From positions 2,418,001 through 2,482,000 of the forward strand of contig NZ_CP126267.1 of NCBI RefSeq assembly GCF_001864935.2: a stretch of 64,000 nucleotides of DNA, given 5' to 3'. This document shows positions 1-10,222 of this stretch, piece by piece. The notes under the pieces were generated by a model. It did not search any database. It was not told the origin of the DNA and worked only from the letters and a program-made list of their open reading frames with translations. Numbering within the stretch: the first letter of the stretch is position 1; every line of letters begins with the position of its first letter. The translations under genes were made by a program, and so were the position numbers. Origin of the DNA: Curtobacterium sp. MCBA15_012. GTDB lineage: Bacteria > Actinomycetota > Actinomycetes > Actinomycetales > Microbacteriaceae.

Positions 1-326
1 TCGCGGAACTGACCGAAGGCCTCGAACACCGCACGCTCGGGGTTGGTGCCACCGTCGATGCGGGCGTGCACGTCGTCGAGGAGGGTCGGGTCCTGCGCCA
101 TGAGCGCCTGCGCCTCGAGCACGGCCTGGGCGTCGCCACCGGCGAGCGCCCCGCGCTTGTTGAGGTCGTCCGCGACGACGGCGAGTGCGTCGTGGACCGC
201 CTGCTTCGCATCCGCGGCCGAACCCTCGAGCGGTGCCGTCGACGGTTCGCCGAGCGGGTCCGCCATGCGGAGCACGGGGCCGTGGGCGACGCCACGGCCG
301 ACGCCGGTGCCGAGCAGTTCGGTCAT
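1..326 (-). CDS. ptsI: PTS enzyme I, N-terminal part (truncated by window edge)
   Basis: The reading frame starts at an ATG at 326 and runs off the left edge, so only about 108 N-terminal residues are visible. They begin MTELLGTGVGRGVAHGPVLR, the swivelling-domain start of phosphoenolpyruvate-protein phosphotransferase, followed by the helical HPr-binding region (EAQALMAQDPTLLDDV is characteristic). Enzyme I takes phosphate from PEP and passes it to HPr in the cytoplasm; the phospho-accepting histidine lies outside the window. An AAGGAG ribosome binding site stands just upstream of the start. The gene is divergent from a DeoR-type regulator and ptsH, a known actinobacterial arrangement, so regulation by that neighbour is likely. 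Identification rests on the N-terminal third only. Confidence 0.88.
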   Translation of the reverse strand, partial: MTELLGTGVGRGVAHGPVLRMADPLGEPSTAPLEGSAADAKQAVHDALAVVADDLNKRGALAGGDAQAVLEAQALMAQDPTLLDDVHARIDGGTNPERAVFEAFGQFR

Positions 327-415
327 TCGAGACTCCTTCATCTCACACGGAGGTGCGGTGGTGGGTGCGCGTCGCAGCGCATCAGAAGGAACCCGACCGC
401 GGCGGCGTGGACGCA

Positions 416-444
416 ACCCTACCCCGATCCACGTTGACAAACAA
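416..444 (-). promoter_or_regulatory. Predicted ptsI promoter
   Basis: On the minus strand TTGTTT (444-439) and TAGGGT (421-416) are separated by 17 nt, which would start transcription near 409 and give an approximately 80-nt leader before ptsI. Its -35 box abuts the -35 of the opposite promoter, so the two promoters are back to back. No experiment supports it. Confidence 0.5.
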
Positions 445-463
445 ACACATCCGGGGATAAAAA
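434..463 (+). promoter_or_regulatory. Predicted promoter of the DeoR regulator and ptsH, with TGTTTG-type motifs
   Basis: TTGACA (434-439) and TAAAAT (458-463) are 18 nt apart, the best consensus promoter in the window. The surrounding AT-richer stretch (about 433-500) contains CAAACAAACA and, further on, GTTTGCG, resembling the TGTTTG half-sites that SugR and FruR of corynebacteria recognise. A 200-nt leader follows, including a CACCCCAG tandem repeat. The rest of the 327-672 gap shows no coding potential of its own. Confidence 0.55.
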
Positions 464-604
464 TGCAGAAACAGATGCCCGTTTGCGTCTGCCGGACGAT
501 CATCCGACGGGCGATCCGACGCGATCGTGCCCGGTCGTGTCCGTTCCGTTCCGAGCACGCCGGGAACGCACCGCACCCCGAGCGTCCGGAGCACCGCCAG
601 CGCC

Positions 605-652
605 ACCAGCACCCCAGCACCCCAGCACCCCAGCACACCAGCACCCCAGCAC
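605..652 (+). repeat. Short tandem repeat (CCAGCACC units) in the leader of the DeoR gene
   Basis: Six or so copies of an 8-nt CCAGCACC-like unit lie head to tail, ending about 20 nt before the regulator's start codon. They are pyrimidine-rich on the coding strand and have no obvious Shine-Dalgarno function. Slippage could change leader length. Confidence 0.7.
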
Positions 653-672
653 CGACCGAGACGACGAGGTCC

Positions 673-1443
673 ATGTACGCACCAGAGCGCCACCAGCGCA
701 TCGTCGAGCAGGCACGCGCGCACGGCCGGGTCGACGTGAAGGACCTGGCCGAACTGCTCGCCGTCACCCCGGAGACGATCCGGCGCGACCTCACGAGCCT
801 CGAGCGCCGCGGACTGGTCCGTCGGGCGCACGGCGGGGCGATCCCGGTCGAGCGCATCACGCTGCACCCCGGCGTCGGCGACCGCGGCGGCATCAACCAG
901 GCCGAGAAGATGGTCATCGCCGAGGCCGCGCTCGAGGAGCTGCCCGAGAACGGGTCGGTGATGATCGACGCCGGCACGTCGACGATCTGCCTCGCCGAGA
1001 TGCTGCCCACCGACCGCGGCCTCACGGTCGTCACGCACTCGTTGCCCGTCGCGATGGCGGTCGCGAACCGGGCCGGCATCGACCTGCACCTGCTCGGCGG
1101 GAACATCCGCAGCGACTCGCTCGCCGGAGTCGGCACCTGGACGCACCAGCTCATCGGCATGGTGAGCGTCGACGTCGCCTTCATCAGCATCAACGGCATC
1201 ACGCCCGAGCGCGGCCTGACCACGCACAACGTCGCCGAGGCCGCCGTGAAGAGCGCGATGATCAAGGCCGCCCGTCGGAGCATCCTGCTCGCCGACCACA
1301 CGAAGTTCGGTCGCGAGGAGTTCGGCCGTGTCGCACCGCTCGCCGCGATCGACACGATCATCACCGACCCCGCGGTCAACGCCGACCTCGTGCGCGAGGT
1401 CGAGGCCGCCGGCACCGAGGTCCTCTGGCCCGGCCGCGACTGA
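673..1443 (+). CDS. DeoR/GlpR-family sugar-metabolism regulator
   Basis: The 256-residue protein opens with MYAPERHQRIVEQARAHG, the typical DeoR start, followed by a winged helix-turn-helix (roughly residues 5-57, with VTPETIRRDLTSLERRGLV as recognition region). The C-terminal DeoRC sensor domain carries the DAGTSTICLAEML phosphosugar-binding loop near residue 97. Such proteins usually repress PTS or sugar catabolic operons and are released by sugar phosphates. The frame stays open upstream, but ATG 673 is chosen because the family alignment begins there. It stands between divergent ptsI and downstream ptsH, like SugR/FruR of corynebacteria, but no fructokinase or EII gene lies in between. 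Its effector cannot be read from the sequence. Confidence 0.85.
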   Translation: MYAPERHQRIVEQARAHGRVDVKDLAELLAVTPETIRRDLTSLERRGLVRRAHGGAIPVERITLHPGVGDRGGINQAEKMVIAEAALEELPENGSVMIDAGTSTICLAEMLPTDRGLTVVTHSLPVAMAVANRAGIDLHLLGGNIRSDSLAGVGTWTHQLIGMVSVDVAFISINGITPERGLTTHNVAEAAVKSAMIKAARRSILLADHTKFGREEFGRVAPLAAIDTIITDPAVNADLVREVEAAGTEVLWPGRD

Positions 1444-1518
1444 CCGTCCGGGCACGCCCGGAACCCCCACCGCGCGCTCGCTAGCATGAGCGCACCACCC
1501 GTCGACAGGAGCACATCG

Positions 1519-1791
1519 ATGTCCGAAGCCACCCGTACCGTCACCGTCGCGAGCGCCTCCGGCCTGCACGCCCGCCCGGCCTCCCTCTTCGTCCAGACCG
1601 TCACCGCGTCCGGCCACCAGGTGACGATCGCCAAGGGCGACAAGTCCGGCAACGCCGGCAGCATCCTCGCCCTGCTCGGCCTGGGCATCGAGAACGGCGA
1701 CGAGGTCGTCCTCACGGTGACCGGCGACGACGCCGAGGCGACCGCGGACAGCCTGGTCGAGTTCCTGCAGACGGACCACGACGCCGCCTGA
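1519..1791 (+). CDS. ptsH: Phosphocarrier protein HPr
   Basis: A 90-residue HPr. The active-site motif GLHARPAS places the phospho-accepting histidine at residue 17, and the segment NAGSILALLGLGI places Ser48 where Firmicutes have the regulatory Ser46; no HPr kinase is expected in actinobacteria, so this serine may be silent. HPr relays phosphate from enzyme I to sugar-specific EIIA domains in the cytoplasm. An AGGAG site at 1507-1511, 7 nt before ATG 1519, favours this start over an in-frame ATG 33 nt upstream. It follows the DeoR regulator by 75 nt and is probably co-transcribed with it or expressed from a TAGCAT -10 near 1481. Confidence 0.95.
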   Translation: MSEATRTVTVASASGLHARPASLFVQTVTASGHQVTIAKGDKSGNAGSILALLGLGIENGDEVVLTVTGDDAEATADSLVEFLQTDHDAA

Positions 1792-1823
1792 GCGCGCAGG
1801 TCGCGTCCTCGACGCGACCACGG

Positions 1824-1871
1824 GACGGACGGGAGGCGCGGTGCCAGCTGGCACCGCGCCTCCCGTCCGTC
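1824..1871. terminator. Perfect 48-nt palindrome (GACGGGAGGC family), likely terminator
   Basis: Arms of 24 nt are perfectly self-complementary about the centre 1847/1848, beginning GACGGACGGGAGGC and ending with its complement. It lies 33 nt after ptsH. There is no U-tract, but the stem is extremely stable. It belongs to a family of similar elements elsewhere in this window (see findings), and is preceded by an AGGTCGCGTC motif. Confidence 0.7.
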
Positions 1872-1983
1872 GTCCGGCCGGTCCACCGCGCCGACCGCGT
1901 CCGTCGTCCCGCTGACCCGCCGGCCCGCTGCCGCGTCCGCGGTCCGGACCGGGCCGTCGGCGCCCGCCGATAAGGTGGTCGGC

Positions 1984-3878
<1,895 letters not shown>

Positions 3879-3879
3879 C

Positions 3880-4461
3880 GTGCTGCCCGTCACGCTGTCG
3901 TCGGCCCGGGTGCGCCTCGACGTGCCCACCCGGGCCGACACCGCGGCGATCACGGCGGGCTGCCAGGACCCCGACGTCGTCCGCTGGACCACGGTGCCGA
4001 CGCCGTACACGGAGCACCACGCGCGGTCCTTCGTCGACGCCCTGGTCGGCCCCGGGTGGGCGTCCGACCAGGAGTACACGTGGGCGATCCGCCGCACCGG
4101 GTCGACCTGGCTCGAGGGGGTCGTCAGCTACCGCACGTCGTACCGGGGTCTCGGCTTCTGGCTGGCCCCGTCCGCGCGCGGTGCCGGACTGGTGCACGAG
4201 GCGGTCGAGCTCGTGGTCGCGTGGGCGTTCTCCCAGGGAGCACCCGACGTGTACTGGGAGTGCTGGGAGGGCAACACCGGCTCCGCCCGGGTCGCCCGCC
4301 GCGCCGGGTTCTCGTACACCGGGACCGCGCCGGCCCGCGTCCCCGACCGCGACGGCGACCCGACGACCGCCTGGACCGGGCTCCGTCGTGCCGACGGCGC
4401 ACCGGCCTCCGACCGTCCGTGGCCCGCAGCGGTGGTCGGACGCCCCGGCGACGTTCGCTGA
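3880..4461 (+). CDS. GNAT-family N-acetyltransferase (RimJ/RimL type)
   Basis: The 193-residue protein begins with a GTG one base downstream of the trpS stop. It shows the RimJ/RimL-like layout: an N-terminal strand with RVRLDVPTRADTAAI, a central YRGLGFWLAPSARGAGLVHEA segment corresponding to the acetyl-CoA pyrophosphate loop (R/Q-x-x-G-x-G/A), and a C-terminal NTGSARVARRAGFSYTG motif common in this group. It would transfer an acetyl group from acetyl-CoA to an amine. The substrate is unknown; protein N termini or small amines are both possible. Translational coupling to trpS is likely from the spacing. Confidence 0.82.
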   Translation: MLPVTLSSARVRLDVPTRADTAAITAGCQDPDVVRWTTVPTPYTEHHARSFVDALVGPGWASDQEYTWAIRRTGSTWLEGVVSYRTSYRGLGFWLAPSARGAGLVHEAVELVVAWAFSQGAPDVYWECWEGNTGSARVARRAGFSYTGTAPARVPDRDGDPTTAWTGLRRADGAPASDRPWPAAVVGRPGDVR

Positions 4462-4513
4462 CAGGGGACAGCACGGTGACGCGTCACCGAACGCCGGTGG
4501 GTAGTGTCGGAGC

Positions 4514-5626
4514 GTGACCACCACCACCGCTCCGTCGGCTCGTCCGGCCGAGGTCCGAGCCATGCGGCGTGCGCTCCAGCTCGCCGCGCTCGGGCCGGCG
4601 GTCGGCGACCACGCCCGGGTCGGTGCGGTGGTCCTCTCCCCCGCCGGTGACGTCCTCGCCGAGGGCTGGCACAAGGGCGCCGGGACCCCGCACGCCGAGG
4701 TCGACGCGATGGCGAAGGTGCCCGCCGAGCAGCTGCGCGGTGCGACCGCGGTCGTGACCCTCGAACCCTGCAACCACACCGGCCGCACCGGCCCGTGCGC
4801 CGTGGCCCTCGTCGAGGCCGGCATCGGCCGCGTCGTCTACGCCGTCGACGACCCCGGGGTGCAGGCCCGCGGTGGTGCCGACCGCCTCCGCGCCGCCGGC
4901 GTCGAGGTCGTGTCCGGGGTCCTCGCCGACGAGGCCGAGGCGTTCCTCGAGCGCTGGCTCCTGTCGGTGCGCCAGGGCCGGCCCTGGGTGACCGTGAAGT
5001 GGGCGTCGAGCCTGGACGGCCGCGCTGCCGCCGCCGACGGTACGAGCAAGTGGATCACCGGGACCGCCGCACGGCAGCACGTGCACGAGCAGCGGGCCGC
5101 CCACGACGCCATCCTCGTCGGCACGGGCACGGTCCTCGCCGACGACCCGAGCCTCACCGCGCGCGGCGACGGCGGCGAACTGCTCGCCGACCAGCCGCTC
5201 CCCGTCGTGCTCGGCGACCGCCCGGTCCCCGCCGACGCCGCCGTCCGCCGCCACCCGCGCGGACTGCTCGTCCTGCCGGGCCACGACCTGTCCGCGGCGC
5301 TGCACGGCCTGCGGGACCACGGCGTCCACTCCGTCCTCGTCGAGGGCGGCCCGACCATCGCGTCCGCCCTCGTCGCCGCGGGCCTCGTCGACGAGGTCCT
5401 CGTGTACCTCGCGCCCGTGCTGCTCGGCGGTCCCCGCACCGCCCTCGGCGACGTCGGCGTGGGAAGCATCGGCGAGCGCCACCAGTTGGACGTGACATCG
5501 ACCACCAGCCTCGGCCCCGACCTGCTGGTCCGTGCCCGACCGCACCGCGTTCGACCCCGTGTCGAGCAGCCCGCGGTCGGACAGCACGGTGACGGCGGGG
5601 CCCGTACCGACCGGAGCACCCCATGA
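4514..5626 (+). CDS. ribD: Bifunctional riboflavin deaminase/reductase RibD
   Basis: The 370-residue protein fuses two domains of riboflavin synthesis. The N-terminal zinc deaminase has HAE at residues 60-62 and the PCNHTGRTGPC motif with Cys86 and Cys95. The C-terminal reductase starts near residue 155 with VKWASSLDGR and contains GTGTVLADDP and LVEGGPTI. It converts the GTP cyclohydrolase II product to 5-amino-6-ribitylaminouracil phosphate using NADPH. A TAGTGT box at 4502-4507 lies 6 nt before GTG 4514, indicating leaderless translation. The stop codon overlaps the ribA start by 4 nt (ATGA). The last 30 residues are arginine-rich and not family-like, probably a benign extension. Confidence 0.93.
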   Translation: MTTTTAPSARPAEVRAMRRALQLAALGPAVGDHARVGAVVLSPAGDVLAEGWHKGAGTPHAEVDAMAKVPAEQLRGATAVVTLEPCNHTGRTGPCAVALVEAGIGRVVYAVDDPGVQARGGADRLRAAGVEVVSGVLADEAEAFLERWLLSVRQGRPWVTVKWASSLDGRAAAADGTSKWITGTAARQHVHEQRAAHDAILVGTGTVLADDPSLTARGDGGELLADQPLPVVLGDRPVPADAAVRRHPRGLLVLPGHDLSAALHGLRDHGVHSVLVEGGPTIASALVAAGLVDEVLVYLAPVLLGGPRTALGDVGVGSIGERHQLDVTSTTSLGPDLLVRARPHRVRPRVEQPAVGQHGDGGARTDRSTP

Positions 5627-6279
5627 CCGACCCCCGCACCTCCCCCAGCCCCGGCAGCCCGGTCCGCTTCGAGGTCGCCACGACCGTCCCGACGACGCAC
5701 GGCACCTTCGAGATGCGCGCCTACCGTGACCTCGTCACCGGCGCCGAGCACGTCGCGATCATCGGCCGCGGGGCCGACGGGTCCATGCCGACCGACGGCG
5801 CGCTCGTCCGCGTGCACTCGGAGTGCCTGACCGGCGAGGCCTTCGGGTCGCTGAAGTGCGAGTGCGGGCCGCAGCTCGACGCCGCCCTGGACACGATCGC
5901 CGTCGAGGGCGGGATCGTCGTGTACCTGCGCGGGCAGGAGGGGCGCGGCATCGGCCTCATCAACAAGCTCAAGGCGTACCGCCTGCAGGAGGACGGCCTG
6001 GACACCCTCGACGCGAACCTCGCGCTCGGGCTGCCCGCCGACTCCCGGGAGTACGGCGGTGCGGCCGGCATCCTCGCCGACATGGGCATCACGAGCGTCC
6101 GCCTGCTGTCGAACAACCCCGAGAAGCGCCGCCAGCTCGAGGAGCACGGCATCACGGTCGAGGCGCTCGTGCCCCTGGTCGTGGGCGTCGTCGCGCAGAA
6201 CGCCGGTTACCTCGACACCAAGCGCGACCGGATGGGCCACCAGCTCCCCGCGCACCTGCAGACCGGCGCCGCGAGCTGA
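5623..6279 (+). CDS. ribA: GTP cyclohydrolase II (stand-alone)
   Basis: The 218-residue enzyme opens GTP to formate, pyrophosphate and the first pyrimidine of riboflavin synthesis. The zinc site is visible as HSECLTGEAFGSLKCECG (Cys68, Cys79, Cys81), and the catalytic loop as RGQEGRGIGL. It lacks the RibB (DHBP synthase) half found in RibBA fusions, and neither ribB, ribE nor ribH is nearby, so the pathway must be split in this genome. It overlaps ribD by 4 nt and is surely translated with it. The last codons, including the stop, are part of a repeated segment continuing to about 6406. Confidence 0.94.
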   Translation: MTDPRTSPSPGSPVRFEVATTVPTTHGTFEMRAYRDLVTGAEHVAIIGRGADGSMPTDGALVRVHSECLTGEAFGSLKCECGPQLDAALDTIAVEGGIVVYLRGQEGRGIGLINKLKAYRLQEDGLDTLDANLALGLPADSREYGGAAGILADMGITSVRLLSNNPEKRRQLEEHGITVEALVPLVVGVVAQNAGYLDTKRDRMGHQLPAHLQTGAAS

Positions 6280-6406
6280 GCGGCAGCGGCACAGGCACCG
6301 GCACCGGCACCGGCACCGGCACCGGCGCCGCGAGCTGAGCGGCACCGGCACCAGCACCGCGAGCTGACCGGCAGCAGCAGCGGCAGCGGCAGCGGCAGCG
6401 GCGATC
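6262..6406 (+). repeat. Degenerate repeats of the ribA 3' end with GCACCG and AGCGGC hexamers
   Basis: A 24-nt block containing the last ribA codons and stop (6262-6285) recurs identically at 6321-6344 and partially again near 6354-6370. Between and after the copies are runs of ACCGGC and AGCGGC hexamers. The array looks like slippage or tandem duplication beginning inside the ribA stop region. The rest of the 6280-6613 gap holds a possible -10 (TAGCCT near 6468) and no gene. Confidence 0.85.
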
Positions 6407-6613
6407 CGCCCTGCGCGGACCCACACGGCGGTTCCTCGGCGGATTCGCAGGTGGCCGACATGTGTCGTAGCCTGGGTGCTCCGTCACGAGCGGTCCTCCC
6501 CAACCGAACGCACCCGACCGGTGCCCGCGCCACCCCGCGCGAGCCGATCGGTGTCCGCAGCTTCGGGACACCGCCGCGCTCGCCCGAGCGCTCCCCGCGA
6601 AAGTCCGTGCCCC

Positions 6614-8023
6614 ATGTCCGCCGCACCGGCCACCCCGTCCACCACCGACACCGCTCCGGCGACGAACCCGCGCTCGCGGGTCGTCATCGCCAGCCTCGTC
6701 GGCACGTCGATCGAGTTCTACGACTTCTACGTCTACGCGACCGCCGCCGTCCTCGTCTTCCCGACGCTGTTCTTCCCGAACGAGGACCCGACGGCCTCGC
6801 AGCTGTCCTCGTTCGTCACGTTCGCGCTCGCGTTCTTCGCCCGGCCCGTCGGGTCGGTCCTGTTCGGGCACTTCGGTGACCGCATCGGCCGCAAGGCCAC
6901 GCTCGTCGCGTCCCTGCTCGTGATGGGCGCCGCCACCTTCCTGATCGGCTGCCTGCCGACCTTCGGCAGCGTGGGGGTCCTGGCGCCCGTGCTGCTCGCC
7001 GTGCTCCGCTTCGCGCAGGGCGTCGGGCTCGGCGGTGAGTGGTCCGGCGCGGCCCTGCTCGCGACCGAGAACGCCCCCGAGGGCAAGCGCGGCGTGTTCG
7101 GCTCGATGCCGCAGCTCGGCGCGCCGATCGGCTTCCTGCTCGCCAACGGCCTGTTCATCGCGATCAACGCCGCGATGCCCGCCGGTGCCGACGGCACCCC
7201 GAACGCCGACTTCCAGGCGTGGGGCTGGCGCATCCCGTTCCTGCTCTCCGCCGTCCTCGTGCTCGTCGGCCTCTACGTGCGGTTCAAGCTCGTCGAGTCC
7301 CCGGTGTTCCGCGACGTGCAGGAGACCGGCTCGGTCGCCAAGGTCCCGCTCGGCCGGGTGTTCCGCACCTCGTGGAAGGCCGTCATCGTCGGCACCTTCG
7401 GCATGGTCGCGACGTACGTCCTCTTCTACTTCATGACCACGTTCACGCTCAACTACGGCACGAACCCCGCCGAGCCGACCCCGCTCGTGAAGCTCGGGCT
7501 CGGCTACAGCCGCGGCGAGTTCCTCACGCTGCTCATGATCGGCGTCGTGTTCTTCGGTATCTGCACGCCCATCGCGGGCTGGCTGGCCGACAAGTACGGC
7601 CGTCGCCGCACGCTCATCCCGACCACGGTCGGCATCGCCCTGTTCGGCCTGACGTTCCAGTTCTGGTTCGCCGCCGCCACCGGACCGATCACCGTCGTCA
7701 CGTTCCTCATCGTCGGGCTGTCGCTCATGGGCCTGACCTTCGGCCCGATGGGTGCACTCCTGCCCGAGCTCTTCCCGACGAACGTCCGCTACACCGGCTC
7801 CGCGCTGGCGTACAACATCGCATCGATCATCGGCGCCTCGCTCGCACCCACGATCGCGCTGAAGCTGTGGCAGCCGGACGGGAACATCTTCCTGGTCGGG
7901 CTCTACCTGACGGCCGCCGCGGTGGTGACCTTCGTCGCCCTGCTCTTCGTGCGCGAGACGAAGCACGCGCGGCTCGGCGACGCCGACGTGACCGCGCAGG
8001 ACGGCGCGACCACGGGTCGCTGA
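6614..8023 (+). CDS. MFS transporter of the metabolite:H+ symporter (MHS) family
   Basis: The 469-residue membrane protein has twelve predicted helices. The start of the first helix, VVIASLVGTSIEFYDFYVY, is the hallmark of the MHS branch (ProP, shikimate, alpha-ketoglutarate and citrate symporters). The loop motif GHFGDRIGRKATL and its repeat WLADKYGRRRTL mark the two halves, and the cytoplasmic tail is short. It should import a carboxylate or betaine-like metabolite with protons; the substrate is not readable. ATG 6614 is chosen because upstream residues are low-complexity and helix 1 begins about 30 residues after it. It is alone, with a palindrome downstream. Confidence 0.86.
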   Translation: MSAAPATPSTTDTAPATNPRSRVVIASLVGTSIEFYDFYVYATAAVLVFPTLFFPNEDPTASQLSSFVTFALAFFARPVGSVLFGHFGDRIGRKATLVASLLVMGAATFLIGCLPTFGSVGVLAPVLLAVLRFAQGVGLGGEWSGAALLATENAPEGKRGVFGSMPQLGAPIGFLLANGLFIAINAAMPAGADGTPNADFQAWGWRIPFLLSAVLVLVGLYVRFKLVESPVFRDVQETGSVAKVPLGRVFRTSWKAVIVGTFGMVATYVLFYFMTTFTLNYGTNPAEPTPLVKLGLGYSRGEFLTLLMIGVVFFGICTPIAGWLADKYGRRRTLIPTTVGIALFGLTFQFWFAAATGPITVVTFLIVGLSLMGLTFGPMGALLPELFPTNVRYTGSALAYNIASIIGASLAPTIALKLWQPDGNIFLVGLYLTAAAVVTFVALLFVRETKHARLGDADVTAQDGATTGR

Positions 8024-8036
8024 CGCGACCCCCTGC

Positions 8037-8078
8037 GGACGGGAGGCGCGGTGCGGGCCGGCACCGCGCCTCCCGTCC
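8037..8078. terminator. 42-nt palindrome (GACGGGAGGC family), likely terminator
   Basis: Arms of 18 nt (8037-8054 and 8061-8078) enclose a 6-nt loop and share GGACGGGAGGCGCGGTGC with the element after ptsH. It is 14 nt after the MFS gene. An AGGTCGCGTC motif follows at about 8085, matching the one beside the 1824 copy. Confidence 0.7.
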
Positions 8079-8259
8079 GACGTCAGGTCGCGTCCACCGC
8101 ACGCCACCCGCCGTCCGCGCCGGTCCACCCACTCGACGACGCGTGGTCGGGAGGGCCCCCGACCGACGTGAGCGGCCCGCGCGCAGCGCGCACCCACCGG
8201 TCGGTGCGAGGATGGTCGGCGGCCGCCACACCCCGCCCGGGCGGCAGGAACCAGGAACG

Positions 8260-10143
8260 ATGAGCCTCCCCTTCACACGCCGGAAGCAGTCCGACGGGCC
8301 CCGTGCCAGCTTCGGCCGTCTGCTGACCTACCTGTTCGAGAACAAGCCCGCGATGGTCGTCATCATCGTGCTGAGCGTCCTCGGCGCCGGGGCGTCCCTC
8401 GCGCAGCCGCTGCTCGTGAACCAGGTCGTCACCGCGGTGCAGCACGGGCACACGCTCTCGGTGCTCGTCTGGGCGCTCGTGGCCCTGGTGCTCGTGTCCG
8501 GACTGCTCAACGGCGTCCAGCACTTCCTGCTCCAGCGCGCGGGCGAGGGCGTCGTGCTCGCGACGCGCCGCAAGCTCATCGCGCGCATCCTCAACCTGCC
8601 GATCTCGGAGTTCGACACCCGACGCACCGGCGACCTCGTGTCCCGCGTCGGCAGCGACACCACGCTGCTGCGGGCCGTGCTCACCCAGGGCCTGATCGAG
8701 TCGATCGGCGGAGCGCTCACCTTCGTCGGCGCGATCATCGCGATGGCGGTCATCGACCCGCTGCTGCTCGGCATCACCGTCGTCATCGTGCTCGTCGCGA
8801 TCGTCGTCGTCGGCGGCCTCAGCCGGCGCATCCGGATCGCCTCGAAGCGCGCGCAGGAGAAGGTCGGCGACCTCACCGCCGCGGTCGAGCGCGGCATCGG
8901 CGCCGTCCGGACCATCCGTGCCGCGGGTGCCACCGCGCGCGAGGTCGCCGAGGTCGACGGCCACGCCACCGAGGCCTACCGCCGCGGGCTCGACATCGCG
9001 AAGATGTCGGCCTTCGTCGTCCCGGTCGCGAGCATCGTCATGCAGGTCGCGTTCATCGCCGTCCTCGGGGTCGGCGGCGCGCAGGTCGCCGCCGGGCAGA
9101 TCACCATCGCGACGCTCATCACGTTCATCCTGCTGCTGTTCATGATGGTGATGCCGCTCGGACAGGCGCTCGGCGCGGCCGTCGCCGTCGCGCAGGCGCT
9201 CGGGGCGCTCGGCCGGATCGAGGAGATCCTGCACCTGCCGACCGAGGACCAGGACGACGCCGCGGTCCGCACCGCACCGGCGATCGAGACCGACGACGCG
9301 ATCGCCTTCGAGCACGTCACCTTCCGGTACGCGCGGACGGCGGACGCGTCGGGTGCGGACGGTGCAGCCGGTGCGGGTGGCGGATCCGAGGCCGCCGGCG
9401 GTGCCGGCGGGACGGCCCGGCCTGGAGGCGCGGTGCCGGTCACCGACGCCGGCGCCGACGACGACGTGGTGCTGGACGACGTCTCCTTCCGGGTGCCCCG
9501 CGGCGCCCGGGTCGCGCTCGTGGGTCCCTCGGGTGCCGGCAAGTCGACCACCCTGGCGCTCATCGAGCGCTTCTACGACCCGACCTCGGGGGTGATCCGG
9601 CTCGGAGGCGTTGACGTCCGCGGGCTCGACCGCGCGGAGCTGCGCGCCCAGATCGGCTACGTCGAGCAGGACGCCCCGGTGCTCGCGGGCACGATCCGGG
9701 CGAACCTGCTGCTCGGCTCCCCCGACGCCTCGGAGCAGGAGTGCGTGCGCGTCCTCGAGGCGGTGAACCTCGGCGACGTCCTGCACCGCGACCCGCGGGG
9801 CCTCGACGCACAGGTCGGCGAGGACGGCGTGATGCTGTCCGGTGGCGAACGCCAGCGGCTCGCGATCGCCCGGGCGCTCCTCGCCGCTCCCCCGATCCTG
9901 CTGCTCGACGAGTCGACGTCCTCGCTCGACGGCGTGAACGAGCAGAAGATGCGGCTCGCGATCGACGCCGTGGCCACCGACCGCACGCTGCTCGTGATCG
10001 CGCACCGGCTGTCCACGGTCGTCGACTCGGACGTCATCGTCGTGCTCGAGCACGGCCGGGTCGTCGGGACCGGGACGCACTCCGAGCTCGTGCAGTCCAC
10101 GCCGCTCTACCGCGACCTGGCGAAGCACCAGCTCCTGGTCTGA
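8260..10143 (+). CDS. ABC transporter half-molecule (membrane plus ATPase domain)
   Basis: The 627-residue exporter has a six-helix membrane domain (about 25-320) and an ATP-binding domain. Walker A is GPSGAGKST with Lys428, the signature LSGGERQRLAIARALL, Walker B ILLLDEST and the switch histidine in IAHRLSTV. An unusual 45-residue Gly/Ala-rich insertion (about 357-402) interrupts the ATPase domain between its first two strands. It should work as a homodimer or with a partner to export lipids, drugs or peptides. AGGAAC precedes ATG 8260. The neighbours are unrelated, so function stays open. Confidence 0.9.
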   Translation: MSLPFTRRKQSDGPRASFGRLLTYLFENKPAMVVIIVLSVLGAGASLAQPLLVNQVVTAVQHGHTLSVLVWALVALVLVSGLLNGVQHFLLQRAGEGVVLATRRKLIARILNLPISEFDTRRTGDLVSRVGSDTTLLRAVLTQGLIESIGGALTFVGAIIAMAVIDPLLLGITVVIVLVAIVVVGGLSRRIRIASKRAQEKVGDLTAAVERGIGAVRTIRAAGATAREVAEVDGHATEAYRRGLDIAKMSAFVVPVASIVMQVAFIAVLGVGGAQVAAGQITIATLITFILLLFMMVMPLGQALGAAVAVAQALGALGRIEEILHLPTEDQDDAAVRTAPAIETDDAIAFEHVTFRYARTADASGADGAAGAGGGSEAAGGAGGTARPGGAVPVTDAGADDDVVLDDVSFRVPRGARVALVGPSGAGKSTTLALIERFYDPTSGVIRLGGVDVRGLDRAELRAQIGYVEQDAPVLAGTIRANLLLGSPDASEQECVRVLEAVNLGDVLHRDPRGLDAQVGEDGVMLSGGERQRLAIARALLAAPPILLLDESTSSLDGVNEQKMRLAIDAVATDRTLLVIAHRLSTVVDSDVIVVLEHGRVVGTGTHSELVQSTPLYRDLAKHQLLV

Positions 10144-10170
10144 GGCGCCGGGGGCGGTCCCGGCCGGTCC

Positions 10171-10213
10171 GGCCCCGGGGTGGCGAGCCCCCGGCCCCGG
10201 GGTGGCGAGCCCC
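10171..10213 (+). repeat. Tandem 21-nt duplication between convergent genes
   Basis: The same 21 nt (GGCCCCGGGGTGGCGAGCCC plus C) occur at 10171-10191 and 10193-10213. The inner part GGCCCCGGGG can fold back on itself. It lies in the gap between the converging ABC transporter and gabD genes and might help terminate both. Confidence 0.75.
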
Positions 10214-10222
10214 GGCGACGGG

